Shown: positions 36,261 through 45,359, counted from the stretch's first letter. The stretch is 64,000 nucleotides of DNA from UBA8941 sp963780545 (GCA_963780545.1 CAWACK010000008.1:372001-436000); one strand, 5' to 3'. Translations and numbers: made by a program. The notes: generated from the letters alone by a model not told the origin.

Positions 36261-36740
36261 TCCAAATAGGAACGCGAATAACTGATCCATAGTCACCTTT
36301 TAAGAAATCCTCTGCTCTTTGTAAAGTAGCTCTATTTGATTTATAGGATGGTACCCCGTTCCCCCAAGAATCGAAAGCAGATTTATCATAACAAATTACA
36401 ATTCCTACATCAAGTTCTCCTTTATCTTCTAATAGAATAAATCTAAAAAAATCTCGGAAAAGTGTTTCAAATTTTGAATACTCTTGTTCGATGTATAGCT
36501 TATTTTTATATATATCACAATAGTCTTTTTTTCCATTACTTAATAGATTTTTTTCTCAATTTCCCATTTTTTCTCTAAAAATGCTTTACTGATTACACTA
36601 ACAAGAGTTACTAATTTTTTATTTCCATGCGGGAAGGACTCAAGTGAGGTCAAAATATCGATAATTTCATTATATTCTATATGATGAAGCATTTGGACTA
36701 ATTCTTTTCCATGTTTATGACTATAATCGGAAATTTTCAC
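36244..36740 (-). pseudogene. BglII-like restriction endonuclease, frameshifted
   Basis: Two frames join to about 165 residues. The first (ATG 36740) reads KISDYSHKHGKELVQML to FLEKKWEIEK; the second reads NLLSNGKKDYCDIYKNKLYI then EQEYSKFETLFRDFFRF and GELDVGIVICYD. The break is in a T7 run at 36548-36554 (one A missing on the coding strand). An acidic D, nine residues before ExE (DIYKNKLYIEQE), matches the D-E-x-Q active-site spacing of BglII. The C-terminal segment is also like that family. No methyltransferase gene accompanies it. Very AT-rich, unlike the host genes. Confidence 0.5.
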
Positions 36741-36805
36741 AAATACAAATAAACATTATATCTTAATATTATTTTTTATCAAAAAATAAATTATAAATGC
36801 GTATT

Positions 36806-37636
36806 TCAATTTATTAAACCTAATTTTCTTATTCTTGAACGGATTGCGCCATAATTTCTTTGATGTGAATTAACAATTTCACTAATAGATTTACCTTCGT
36901 TATATTCTCTTATCAATTGTTCATCTTCCTCTTCACTCCATAAATTATAGGCTTTAACAAATTTCTCTTTTGTTTTATACATAAAAGAGTTATTTTTATT
37001 AAGTTTTATCGTAGGCATAAAACTAACTAATTTTATACCTGTGCCATTTTTTTTGACTTTTTGAAAACTCCAATATGACCTTTTTGTATTTTGAACTATT
37101 TCAGGTGAATTATGGGTTAATTCAATTTTATTAATATAATTATTAAATTGTAATTGGTTATTTGTACTATTGTAAATAATTTTTTTTGAACCGATAAAAA
37201 TAAGTGAAATATTTTCATCAAAATCAAATAAATCAGACACTTTTTTTATTCTAGTAAGATTACTAGGTAATAAATAACGACGACTATTATCGCCAATTAT
37301 TCCAATTTTTATATTAGAATCAGATTCAAATAATTTTTCTATACTATTATATTTTAAATGATTACCTGTATCAAATTCAATTGCTATTTTTTCTTTTCCA
37401 TAAGCATATAAATCTATATAACCATTAGCAACAAATTTTTTATATCCATAATTATTTCTTACTTCTGAATGATCTCTTATTATTTCATACTCTCGTATAA
37501 CATTATAACCTTCAGATTTTAGATATTTAACAATATTATATATTAAATAATTGTGTAAACCTTTTTGGCCTGAATCATTATGATCGAAACAAATGTTTGC
37601 GATTTGATTTATTACATTATTTTCTAACAAAACCAT
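36806..37636 (-). CDS. Predicted PD-(D/E)XK nuclease with C-terminal Myb/SANT-like helix-turn-helix
   Basis: 276 residues. The N-terminal half holds ANGYIDLYAYGKEKIAIEFD, a D followed by ExD, as in the PD-(D/E)XK nuclease core, then strands with IKIGIIGDNSRRYLLPSN. The last 50 residues (WSEEEDEQLIREYNEGKSIS, then GAIRSRIRKLGLI) are a Myb/SANT-like DNA-binding unit of the kind found in mobile-element proteins. The frame is intact. Composition is extremely AT-rich with many AAT/ATA codons, pointing to transfer from another host or virus. Confidence 0.55.
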   Translation of the reverse strand: MVLLENNVINQIANICFDHNDSGQKGLHNYLIYNIVKYLKSEGYNVIREYEIIRDHSEVRNNYGYKKFVANGYIDLYAYGKEKIAIEFDTGNHLKYNSIEKLFESDSNIKIGIIGDNSRRYLLPSNLTRIKKVSDLFDFDENISLIFIGSKKIIYNSTNNQLQFNNYINKIELTHNSPEIVQNTKRSYWSFQKVKKNGTGIKLVSFMPTIKLNKNNSFMYKTKEKFVKAYNLWSEEEDEQLIREYNEGKSISEIVNSHQRNYGAIRSRIRKLGLIN

Positions 37637-37819
37637 TTATGTTTACTTATTAAACAGTTTATATATTTTTTATGAATAGATAAATACATAATAATGATAC
37701 AAATATTGTTCTTCATCGCGTACATCAATAATGCGCGCGTGCATAGTATGTATGAGTTCGCCAATCTTATTCTATTTCATTCTAACCTGAAGAAACCCTA
37801 ACACTATCGAGATAAACTT
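37637..37819. other. Intergenic stretch upstream of the integrase fragment
   Basis: AT-rich DNA with one alternating CG run (37733-37739). No integrase N-terminal sequence is recognisable in any frame here, so that part of the gene is missing. Confidence 0.3.
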
Positions 37820-38176
37820 GTGCTCTACCATAAATGTATGCGATTGGCAACCCATAGTAAACCCAATTCAATCCATTGCGCGCGCGAAAATCCACGCATT
37901 AAGAAAATTATGCTAAAAACTTTCAGAACCTGGAAAGCTACAATGGAATACCATCAAACTCGTGATCCTTACTATGTCATGGATCTACTTGGTCACACTT
38001 CATTGCAACATACAAGAGTCTATATTCAATTAGACAAGGCTTTATTCAAAGACCAAAAAGAGGACAGAATATGCAAAATAGCTAAAACAGGAGAAGAGGC
38101 TAAAGAACTCATAGAACTTGGATTCACATTCTCGAATCAAATAGGTCAATCATACCAATATTGGAAACGCAAGTAA
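37820..38176 (+). pseudogene. Tyrosine recombinase (integrase) C-terminal fragment
   Basis: 118 residues matching the end of archaeal tyrosine integrases: LKTFRTWKATMEYHQTRD, then YYVMDLLGHTSLQHTRVYIQL, with the LLGH box and the nucleophile tyrosine in TRVYIQL. The usual HTFRHWKAT reads KTFRTWKAT. The N-terminal two thirds, including the first catalytic arginine, are absent. It ends 24-27 bases from the 3' end of the tRNA-Arg gene, the usual place of an integrase beside its attachment site. Confidence 0.7.
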
Positions 38177-38202
38177 AAACTAGGGTCTGGTTGAATAAAT
38201 GG

Positions 38203-38277
38203 CGGGCCCGGTGGGATTCGAACCCACGACCATCAACTCCGCAGGCTGATGTCATATCCTGGCTAGACCACGAGCCC
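38203..38277 (-). tRNA. tRNA-Arg (anticodon GCG)
   Basis: Reads GGGCTCG as the 5' acceptor strand and CGGGCCC as the 3' strand, with a G discriminator; CCA follows in the genome at 38202-38200. The anticodon stem TCAGC/GTTGA encloses loop CTGCGGA, anticodon GCG (codons CGC/CGT). The T arm is GTGGG-TTCGAAT-CCCAC and the D stem is GTCT/TGAC. No intron. It is the probable integration site of the element to its left. Confidence 0.92.
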
Positions 38278-38539
38278 AGCACCCAATTGGATCAGTTTCT
38301 CCTAGATAAGCTCTACCCAGAGCTTATAGATCGGTCGGTGGGCATCTAATCCGTGGCCAAATCTGTTGTGAACCATGTGTGACTACTCAGGATCATGTAT
38401 TTTACCCTCTTTCTCAATTCACGGTGTTTAGGACCACCTCCTATATGCTTGCATGCAGATAACAGAGATCTAGGGAGCTTAGCGCCACTACGAGCTATTG
38501 TAGAAGCTCTACAATTTTCTTCTAGCGCGTAAATTAATT
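38278..38539. other. Intergenic region between tRNA-Arg and the response regulator
   Basis: No gene is supported. It should hold the tRNA promoter on the right of the tRNA (minus strand), but no clear TATA box stands out. Confidence 0.3.
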
Positions 38540-38962
38540 CTAATTTAGATTCTTCGTCTCGCGATGTCGCTTTACAGCGGCTCTGATTCTCTCCGTGAGG
38601 ATTCCGTAGTCTCTCGGATTATCGAGTTTCTTCATATAGTCATCTATCTCACTGCTGATAGTCGCATCTCGGAGCTCATTGTTTCCCCTCTCCGTGTAGA
38701 GAATACAGGGAATATCGCGGATATTCTTAATCTCCTTTATCAGTTTTAGGCCGTTCTCTTCTGGTATCGAGTAATCGGCGACAACTACATCGTAGGAAAA
38801 TTTCCTTATTTTCTCTATGGCTTTACTAGGGTCTGCGAGAATCTCGACTCTAAGGTTGGAGTCGAAGTGGTTCATTATCAATGGTATGAGACTAAGCTGC
38901 GTAGGTTCATCGTCTATAAGCAGCACATTTAGCATCTCTGTAGTCTCGACCTGTTCTGCCAA
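38540..38962 (-). CDS. Single-domain response regulator (CheY-like receiver)
   Basis: 140-residue receiver domain. Acidic pair in LLIDDEP (D17, D18), phosphoacceptor D63 in VVVADYSIPEENG, threonine in CILYTERG and lysine in YMKKLDN give a complete active site. No output domain. No histidine kinase gene is in the window. A second lone receiver is at 43942-44298. The start could be the ATG at 38962 or one nine codons later. Confidence 0.85.
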   Translation of the reverse strand: MAEQVETTEMLNVLLIDDEPTQLSLIPLIMNHFDSNLRVEILADPSKAIEKIRKFSYDVVVADYSIPEENGLKLIKEIKNIRDIPCILYTERGNNELRDATISSEIDDYMKKLDNPRDYGILTERIRAAVKRHRETKNLN

Positions 38963-39042
38963 ACCCTTTCGTAATCAAACTCACATTTATGCTCATATAG
39001 GGTTTCTAGACGCGGGATATAGTTGTTGGGTCAACTAATTAG

Positions 39043-40239
39043 CTAAATTACGCCTTTCTCTTGAAGGTGCTTGATCTCTTCTTCGCTGTAGCCCGCGAGA
39101 TCTTGAAGCACCTCCTCGGTGTGTTGACCGAGTACCGGTGGGGGAGATCGAACAACGCAGGGGGTCAAGGACATCTTGATCGGAGGAGCGATCTGTTTGA
39201 TCCTCCCTACCTCCGGGTGGTCCATCTCGATGAGCATTCCTCGTTGGAGGACCTGCTCGTCTGCGAATATTTCATCTATGGTGTAGACGGGTGCAACTGG
39301 AACACCGAGAGATTCAAGTATTCGAATCCACTCATCCCTCGGCTTCTCCCTAAAGCGGTTCTCGAGGATGGGGATTAGTACATCTCTGTACTTGATCCTG
39401 TTCTCATTACCGGTGTAGCGAGGGTCCTTCGGGAGATCTTGCAGACCCAATCCCTCACATAAGGCTACGAAGAGACGATCGTTGCCACCGCCAAGTAGGA
39501 TACTCTTCCCGTCAGAGGCAACGAAGGCTTGATATGGAACGATGCTGGGGTGAGCGGAACCCATCCGTGGTGGTGCCTTACCTGTGGCGAAGTAGTTGCC
39601 GGCGACGTAAGTCATCCAAGCGACGCTGCCATCCATCATAGATAGATCAATGTACTGACCTGTACCGTCGCGCTCTCTTACCTTGAGTGCGGCGAGTATG
39701 GCGATTGTAGCCCACATCCCTGCGCCGATATCGGTTATGGCGACGCCTACTCGGACTGGAGGACCGTCCGGCTCCCCTGTTATACCCATAAGGCCGCCCA
39801 TCCCCTGAATTATAAGGTCGTAACCAGGCCTCTCAGCGTACGGGCCGGTTTGACCAAAACTACTGATACTACAGTAGATAAGTTTCGGGTTGATGTTACG
39901 GAGGGTATTATAATCGGCTGCGAGACGTTCTGTGACTCCTGGACGGAAATTCTCGACTACGATGTCACATTTTAAAGCGAGACGGTGGAGTACTTCCTGC
40001 CCCTCCTTGGATTTGAGGTCTAAGGTGATACTCTTCTTGTTTCTGTTGGTTGACATGAAGTAACTGCTCTGCTTCCCAATGAAGGGAGGATAGGCACGTG
40101 TGTCGTCTCCTGTGCCTGGCATCTCAACTTTAATAACTTCAGCTCCGAGGTCTGCGAGGATCATGCTGCAGAAGGGGCCAGCGAGTACTCGGCTTAGATC
40201 TAAGACTCTGATACCCTCCATGGGTGGTGGGTTCATCAT
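39043..40239 (-). CDS. Class III CoA-transferase (CaiB/BaiF family)
   Basis: 398 residues with the family opening GIRVLDLSRVLAGPFCSMIL and EVIKVEMPGTGDDTR, the segment YDLIIQGMGGLMGITGEPDG, and the catalytic aspartate in VAITDIGAGMWA. It moves CoA between organic acids; known relatives act on formyl-CoA, carnitinyl-CoA, succinyl-CoA or aromatic acids. Substrate is open. It stands alone, with no dehydrogenase or ligase beside it. The start is the first or second ATG. Confidence 0.88.
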   Translation of the reverse strand: MMNPPPMEGIRVLDLSRVLAGPFCSMILADLGAEVIKVEMPGTGDDTRAYPPFIGKQSSYFMSTNRNKKSITLDLKSKEGQEVLHRLALKCDIVVENFRPGVTERLAADYNTLRNINPKLIYCSISSFGQTGPYAERPGYDLIIQGMGGLMGITGEPDGPPVRVGVAITDIGAGMWATIAILAALKVRERDGTGQYIDLSMMDGSVAWMTYVAGNYFATGKAPPRMGSAHPSIVPYQAFVASDGKSILLGGGNDRLFVALCEGLGLQDLPKDPRYTGNENRIKYRDVLIPILENRFREKPRDEWIRILESLGVPVAPVYTIDEIFADEQVLQRGMLIEMDHPEVGRIKQIAPPIKMSLTPCVVRSPPPVLGQHTEEVLQDLAGYSEEEIKHLQEKGVI

Positions 40240-40433
40240 GGGGTAGAATTGGGTGGATGATGATTTAGGGTTGGTGGCTTACTCACAATATGGCGTTGGT
40301 TTCTCATGAGGCCGCCTGAATAGAGTAAGGACTATTAAATTGCAGAGCCTATCTTGAAAACCTTAAAAAGCTCGTCTATGATGTTCGGGAAGCTGTTCGA
40401 ATATGCGGTTTTCGAGTTTTCCTTCCGTGGATC

Positions 40434-40802
40434 TCAATACCTTTTTTCAATCTGTAGTTTAGCCTTAATGTAGCTACGATGGCATTTTTTTTCGTCTTTC
40501 TCTGCGCACAGAAGTAAGACGCGGTTGTGTTCATGCATAAGGGTGTTGAGCTTTTCTAGACCTTTCTCTTCGTTGACGAGCGTTGGTGGTAGCTCGCGGC
40601 TCTTGTTGCCTAGCTCTCTAATCCAGATGTACCGAGATCCTAGCCGCTTCTCAAGACCTTTTTTCGTGTATGTGTTGAGGAAGGCGTGGAATGGGTCCTC
40701 ACGGACATCGACGATGATGTCGGGTTGAAGCGCATCGAGTTCAGCGAAGAAGTCTTTGGGTTTCTTTCCCCCATAGCCAATTGTGAGTAACTCGTTAGTC
40801 AT
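40434..40802 (-). CDS. DUF488 family protein
   Basis: 122 residues with the family pattern LLTIGYGGKKPKDFF at the N-terminus, IIVDVREDPFHAFLN, and VLLLCAEKDEKKCHRSYI near the end. The function of DUF488 is unknown; the CxE and CHR residues are the conserved core. I start at ATG 40802 because the 70 residues of possible extension have no family match. An alternating CG run (40847-40854) is just upstream. Confidence 0.8.
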   Translation of the reverse strand: MTNELLTIGYGGKKPKDFFAELDALQPDIIVDVREDPFHAFLNTYTKKGLEKRLGSRYIWIRELGNKSRELPPTLVNEEKGLEKLNTLMHEHNRVLLLCAEKDEKKCHRSYIKAKLQIEKRY

Positions 40803-41062
40803 TCTTTGTATCAAATGTTGGGGAGCACTTATAGTCTCTATCTGAAGCGCGCGCTTATTTGAAAAGATTCGATAGGATAATATACGATCAACAAATATTG
40901 ACACAAGTTTAAGATAAGTAAGGTGAATCTGATCTACTTCTCTCCACAGGGACCTTAAAACTAACACTGGAGAGCACTTGAAAGTTCTGGTGATCGAGAA
41001 AGTTGAACACATCGACTTAACTCACCTCATAGCCACATCGTGAGCGCCTCTAATAATGGAAT

Positions 41063-42154
41063 TTAAGATCCCCAGACCTTCTTGAAGAGCTTCAACCAGT
41101 TGAGCCCCAGTATTTTCTTAATCTCTTGGTCGCTGTAACCCCTCGCCACAAGCCCCATAGTGAAGTTAGGCATATTTTCCATCCAGCCGTAACCCCACGA
41201 CTTATCCATAGGGGTGAAGTAGTCCACATCGATTCTTTCGGGGTTCTTCCAAATGAAGGCGGCGCGTGTAATTGAGTTTGGGAACTCGAGGTCTGACCCG
41301 AAACCGGTATGGTCTACACCAACTGTCTCCACCATCGCGTCGATCTGATCCATGATGTCATCTGTCAGTGTGCTCTTCCCCGCCTTCTTAACGAAGAAGG
41401 GTGTAACACCAATGACGCCGCCTTTCTCTACGCAGGCCTTCATCATGTCATCTGGCTTAGCCCGCTGCCGACTGTATTGAACAAAGTCTCCCCAGAGGCT
41501 CGTACTCCTAGTCGCCCATTTTGCGTAGCCACCGGGCTTCTTTGGCGTTGTGCGGCGGGGAATTATGTGGGTGAAGCTCACAGGCTGCTTCGACAGCTCT
41601 ATTGCATCCCAGCATGTCCGGTCACCTGTGTGGCTGAGGTCAATAAGCATCCCGAGTTCGTTCATCTTTTCAACGACGCACTCGCCGAAAACGCTGAGCC
41701 CGGCGTCCTTCTTCTCCCTGCACCCATCGCCGACCTCGTTGCGCCAATTGTAGGTGAGCTGCATCACTCTTACCCCATTGTTGTAAGCTGCTTCTAGCAG
41801 GTGGATGTCGCGTTCGATGAACATGCTGTCCTGTGGGCCAAAGAATACACCGTGCTTACCCTCCCTCTTCGCTTTTTCAATGTCTGAGGCCTTCGTCACG
41901 ATAATAGCCCTGTCCGACTTCTTCGCCCATTCATGGTATTCAATTAGCTGTCTCAACGCGTCTGTAAAGCTCCGCTGCATGCAAACTGTGGCATTGCTGG
42001 CCGTAATTCCACCCTTAAGCACGTCGTTGAGCCATATATCCTCTGCCACATAGTCGATGAAGGGGACAAGGCTAGCGTCGATCACGATGCTCTCCTTGTG
42101 TAGGGCTAGAGCGTGCTCCATCTGGTCCTTGCTCAATTTAAGGTAACTACCCAT
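41063..42154 (-). CDS. Renal dipeptidase-like (peptidase M19) protein with altered metal ligands
   Basis: 363 residues with the M19 barrel pattern: GVRVMQLTYNWRNEVGDGC, ELGMLIDLSHTGDRTCWDA, EKGGVIGVTPFF and VGVDHTGFGSDLEF. The first-strand HxD of M19 enzymes is replaced (VIDASLVPFID), and the bridging glutamate position reads FFGPQDS. DLSH and GSDLEF are kept. It may have lost or changed catalysis, or bind a single metal. No other dipeptide gene is adjacent. The alternative is a related amidohydrolase. Confidence 0.7.
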   Translation of the reverse strand: MGSYLKLSKDQMEHALALHKESIVIDASLVPFIDYVAEDIWLNDVLKGGITASNATVCMQRSFTDALRQLIEYHEWAKKSDRAIIVTKASDIEKAKREGKHGVFFGPQDSMFIERDIHLLEAAYNNGVRVMQLTYNWRNEVGDGCREKKDAGLSVFGECVVEKMNELGMLIDLSHTGDRTCWDAIELSKQPVSFTHIIPRRTTPKKPGGYAKWATRSTSLWGDFVQYSRQRAKPDDMMKACVEKGGVIGVTPFFVKKAGKSTLTDDIMDQIDAMVETVGVDHTGFGSDLEFPNSITRAAFIWKNPERIDVDYFTPMDKSWGYGWMENMPNFTMGLVARGYSDQEIKKILGLNWLKLFKKVWGS

Positions 42155-42299
42155 GACAATCAGGGGAAAAGGGACGAATCGGTATAAAAAATGACTTCCG
42201 GATTGGGTTAGACTTAAAGACGCACCATCCAGTCGATGACCTTGATAGGGTATGCACGCAGGGTTAAGCTTGAATAGCGGTAGGCGCGTAAACTAACCC

Positions 42300-42626
42300 A
42301 TGTCAGAGAAGCTCCAAGAGTTCCTCGCAACCGGGAAGGATTGGGCGAAGGTTAAGACCTCCATACCTGGTGTCTTCATTCAGAAGCTTCCATCCTACCA
42401 TGGTCAGCCCGCACGCCTCGCTATTGAGGTTAACCCCGTCGATGCCTCCGGGACTCCAACGAAGCGTAAGGGTCTTCTAATACGCGGTGTCTCGGAGTAT
42501 GAAGAGTTTAAGGAAATACTCGGCAACGATAAAATGGAGACCGTCTTCGATATGCTCGATAAGGTTAACCCTCCGACCCAGAAGCAGCAACGCGGCGGAT
42601 TGGGAGACGACATCATCGACATCTGA
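42300..42626 (+). CDS. Conserved small protein of unknown function
   Basis: 108 residues, acidic C-terminal tail (GLGDDIIDI), central ARLAIEVNPVDASGTPTKRK. I do not recognise a named domain. It precedes an M42 peptidase gene by 38 bases on the same strand, so the two may form an operon. No signal peptide or membrane segment. Confidence 0.65.
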   Translation: MSEKLQEFLATGKDWAKVKTSIPGVFIQKLPSYHGQPARLAIEVNPVDASGTPTKRKGLLIRGVSEYEEFKEILGNDKMETVFDMLDKVNPPTQKQQRGGLGDDIIDI

Positions 42627-42664
42627 CCCATAAACTCTTTTTCCATCCTACAGGATTCTATCTG

Positions 42665-43750
42665 ATGAGCAGTAAAGACGACCTCCTGAGTTTATTTTTT
42701 AGACTCGTTGAAGTTCAGGCTCCCTCGGGCTTCGAGGAGCCGATGATGAGAACTTTCATCGACGAAATTAGAACGCAAGTCGACGAGGTCCACCCTTCGC
42801 CGAGGGGAAACGTCGTTGCCATCCAGAAGGGCACCGACCCTGATGCTCCGAAGATCGCTCTAGTAGCACATCTCGATCAGATAGGCTTCATCGTCTACAA
42901 CATCGACACCACAGGCTTCATTCGGTTTAGAAAGATCGGAGGCTCAGTTACACGCGCCATCCAGGGGCAGCACCTCCAGATCCTTACGGAGAAAGGCACA
43001 ATCGTCGGCGTTGTCGGGATGAAGCCAGGCCATATAACTACATCTTCCGAGGAAAATACAATACCCCCAATAGAGGATATGTACATTGACATCGGCGCAA
43101 ATAGCAGAGCCGACACCGAGTCTATGGGCGTCGAGATTGGGTGCCCAATAACCTATGCGACTCAATCGGTAAAACTTGCAAACGGCCTCATCGCCAGCCC
43201 CAGTATCGACGACCGAGTCGGCTGCACAGCCATCATCCATATAGCGAAGACTTTCGCCAAGATGCGCCCAAAGGCCACGGTCTACTACGTTGGCAGCGTC
43301 GAGGAGGAGATAGGCTTACGAGGTGCCGAAACCTGCCTTCACGACCTCGACGTCGATATGGCTATTGCTGTAGACACTTTCCCTGCTGGTTTCCAACCCG
43401 ACATAAATCCCCGTGACCTCTACTACGAGATCGGGAAAGGCCCAGGGCTTCATATAGGTGAGATAGGAGAAAGGGTTCAGATCCAGAGCCAACAGGTCCA
43501 CAATTGGCTGAGAAGCACCGCTAAAAAGCACAAGATCCCCTATCAGCTTGGCCTAATGAGTGGTGGAACCGACGCTATGGCTCTGATGCAGACCCGAGGA
43601 GGAGTCCCTTCAGCTACTATCGGGATACCCCGACGCTACAGCCACAGCCCTGTCGAGGTATTCGCCCCCAGCGACCTCGAAAACCTCGTCGAGATCCTAA
43701 AAGCTGCAATCGAGGAACTAGACGCCTCATTCAAGATCTCCCGCGTCTAG
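42665..43750 (+). CDS. M42 family aminopeptidase (FrvX/endoglucanase-like)
   Basis: 361-residue cobalt/zinc aminopeptidase of the tetrahedral TET group. Metal and catalytic residues are all present: VAHLDQIGFIV, SIDDRVGC, SVEEEIGLRGAE, IAVDTFPAG, MSGGTDAMAL and RRYSHSPVE. It is cytoplasmic, and shares about the same length and motifs as the paralog at 52728. It likely trims peptides to amino acids, consistent with a peptide-using lifestyle. Confidence 0.9.
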   Translation: MSSKDDLLSLFFRLVEVQAPSGFEEPMMRTFIDEIRTQVDEVHPSPRGNVVAIQKGTDPDAPKIALVAHLDQIGFIVYNIDTTGFIRFRKIGGSVTRAIQGQHLQILTEKGTIVGVVGMKPGHITTSSEENTIPPIEDMYIDIGANSRADTESMGVEIGCPITYATQSVKLANGLIASPSIDDRVGCTAIIHIAKTFAKMRPKATVYYVGSVEEEIGLRGAETCLHDLDVDMAIAVDTFPAGFQPDINPRDLYYEIGKGPGLHIGEIGERVQIQSQQVHNWLRSTAKKHKIPYQLGLMSGGTDAMALMQTRGGVPSATIGIPRRYSHSPVEVFAPSDLENLVEILKAAIEELDASFKISRV

Positions 43751-43941
43751 GTCCAAAAACACTATTATTCAAGCACGAAATCTGGCGTATGCACACGTGG
43801 ACAGGATCGACTCCCAACCGGATAAGATAAAAAGATGACCTAAACATCCCCGTTCGCATACGGCTCTTAATCTTTTAAAGGTCGAATAAAATCGATCAGT
43901 GATCCATCATTGTTAATAAATCTCAAAAGGTAGAATAGCCC

Positions 43942-44298
43942 ATGGGGAATAAATCTCTCCTTCTCGTCGACGATGATGAGACAAGCAGCCAGATTCTTAA
44001 GTTCATCCTAGAGGATGAGGGATATGAGGTTGATTTGGCTGTCACTGGGGAGATCGCCATGAGCAAGACCTCTAGTCGAAGATACGACCTCGTTCTTTTA
44101 GATTACATTCTACCAGATATGAAGGGGCGTGATGTGGCAGCGAGAATTAAACAAGTATCTCCAGCCCCGAAGATTATCCTCCTCACCGGATATGCGGAGA
44201 GCGAAGGAGAGCCAGAGGATAATAGCTACGACAAGATCCTACTGAAACCTGTTCCTCCACAGACAATCGTTAGTGTCATCGCGGGAATTCTACACTGA
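43942..44298 (+). CDS. Single-domain response regulator
   Basis: 118-residue receiver with acidic pocket LLVDDDET (D10-D12), phosphoacceptor D54 in LVLLDYILPDMKG, T in ILLTGYAES and K in KILLKPVPP. No output domain. A kinase is not found nearby. Independent gene, with 191 bases of upstream DNA containing a TTTTAAAG box. Confidence 0.87.
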   Translation: MGNKSLLLVDDDETSSQILKFILEDEGYEVDLAVTGEIAMSKTSSRRYDLVLLDYILPDMKGRDVAARIKQVSPAPKIILLTGYAESEGEPEDNSYDKILLKPVPPQTIVSVIAGILH

Positions 44299-44536
44299 TG
44301 GATGATGCTTTTCATTTAAAATAGAAAATTCTCTATTGTAAGATAGGATTTTCATCGAAGTATACTACATACCCATATGATGTAATGATTCCTCAGAATT
44401 GAGCGGCAGATGGTAAAATGGCTTCAGTTCATTTTTTCTATACTCTAAAAGAAAACGTCAATAAGACCAAAGAATAGGTCCTTAAGCCTTCTCGTACCTG
44501 CAACCTATTTCTATCTGAACCCTCAACTTCACATCG

Positions 44537-45298
44537 ATGAAAGCATTGACCGATGTAAACATCCTCAAGATGACGGGGTACCTTCTAAAGGAGAATTACT
44601 TTGACAAGGCTGTTCTGCCTATTGGATCTACCGAGTACCATGGAGAACACTTGCCCTTTGGGACTGATACACTTGTTGCTGAGAGCCTAGCCCAAGCGGT
44701 TTCGCAGCGTGTTGATGGCATGCTCTGTCTCCCCGCAATTCCCATCGGTATGAGCCGCCACTACGCTAGTTTCCCAATATCAATTACGCTCTCCACGGAT
44801 ACCCTGATCCATGTCTTGAAGGAGATAATAGACTCCCTGAACCAGCATGGGATCAGGAGACTTCTCTTAGTCAATGGACATGATGGAAACATCCCAGCAA
44901 TTGAGGCTGCCACCCGTGAGTACAGGGTGGAACACCCTGAGATGAAGATCGGCGTCCTCGACGCCTGGTGGGTAACAGCAGTGGATCTACTCCCTCCAGG
45001 AACTTTCGAGGCTTGGGGCGGGCTCGGCCACGCGGGTGAGGGGGAGACTAGCATGATGCTCAGGGTCGCACCAGAGCTCGTCAATATGAGTAAGGCGAAG
45101 GGTCACATACCTAAGCTTCCGGAACATGTTCAAGTCGAGTGGCTCTTCAGGGAAATAACCCCCTACGGCGTAACAGGGGATCCCACTAAGGCCACATCCG
45201 AGAAGGGTATCCTGATGTGGAATGCCCTAGTCGACCACCTCGTCTCCTTCATTCACGATATGGACGAATCAGCTTGGGAAGTCGACAAGGAGAAATAG
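44537..45298 (+). CDS. Creatininase family amidohydrolase
   Basis: 253 residues. Metal ligands are visible in LPIGSTEYHGEHLPFGTDT (E, H, D), LVNGHDGN (H) and GHAGEGETSMM (E). Archaeal relatives include the FAPy deformylase ArfB of flavin/F420 synthesis and mycofactocin-type members, besides true creatininases, so the exact substrate is open. It sits 61 bases before the next gene on the same strand. Confidence 0.85.
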   Translation: MKALTDVNILKMTGYLLKENYFDKAVLPIGSTEYHGEHLPFGTDTLVAESLAQAVSQRVDGMLCLPAIPIGMSRHYASFPISITLSTDTLIHVLKEIIDSLNQHGIRRLLLVNGHDGNIPAIEAATREYRVEHPEMKIGVLDAWWVTAVDLLPPGTFEAWGGLGHAGEGETSMMLRVAPELVNMSKAKGHIPKLPEHVQVEWLFREITPYGVTGDPTKATSEKGILMWNALVDHLVSFIHDMDESAWEVDKEK

Positions 45299-45359
45299 CC
45301 ATTCGTCGGTCTTCCGCAGATGTTTTATCCAGACCTCTCGCTACCTAAACCGGATAACG

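Larger units (their letters stand above)
29709..38203. mobile_element. Integrated, partly decayed genetic element at tRNA-Arg
   Basis: About 8.5 kb between an intact tRNA-Arg and a degenerate copy of its 3' end in the same orientation. Inside, beside the tRNA, is the C-terminal fragment of a tyrosine integrase. Other cargo is a possible HUH Rep-like gene, a broken endonuclease, a nuclease-HTH gene in very AT-rich DNA, an ABC transporter and surface proteins. Most of the interval is non-host-like in composition or broken. The boundaries rest on imperfect repeats, so the outer limit could differ. Confidence 0.6.

Noticed and set aside
38540..44298. A two-component operon
   Set aside because: The two lone receivers are 5 kb apart on opposite strands and no histidine kinase is present in the window.
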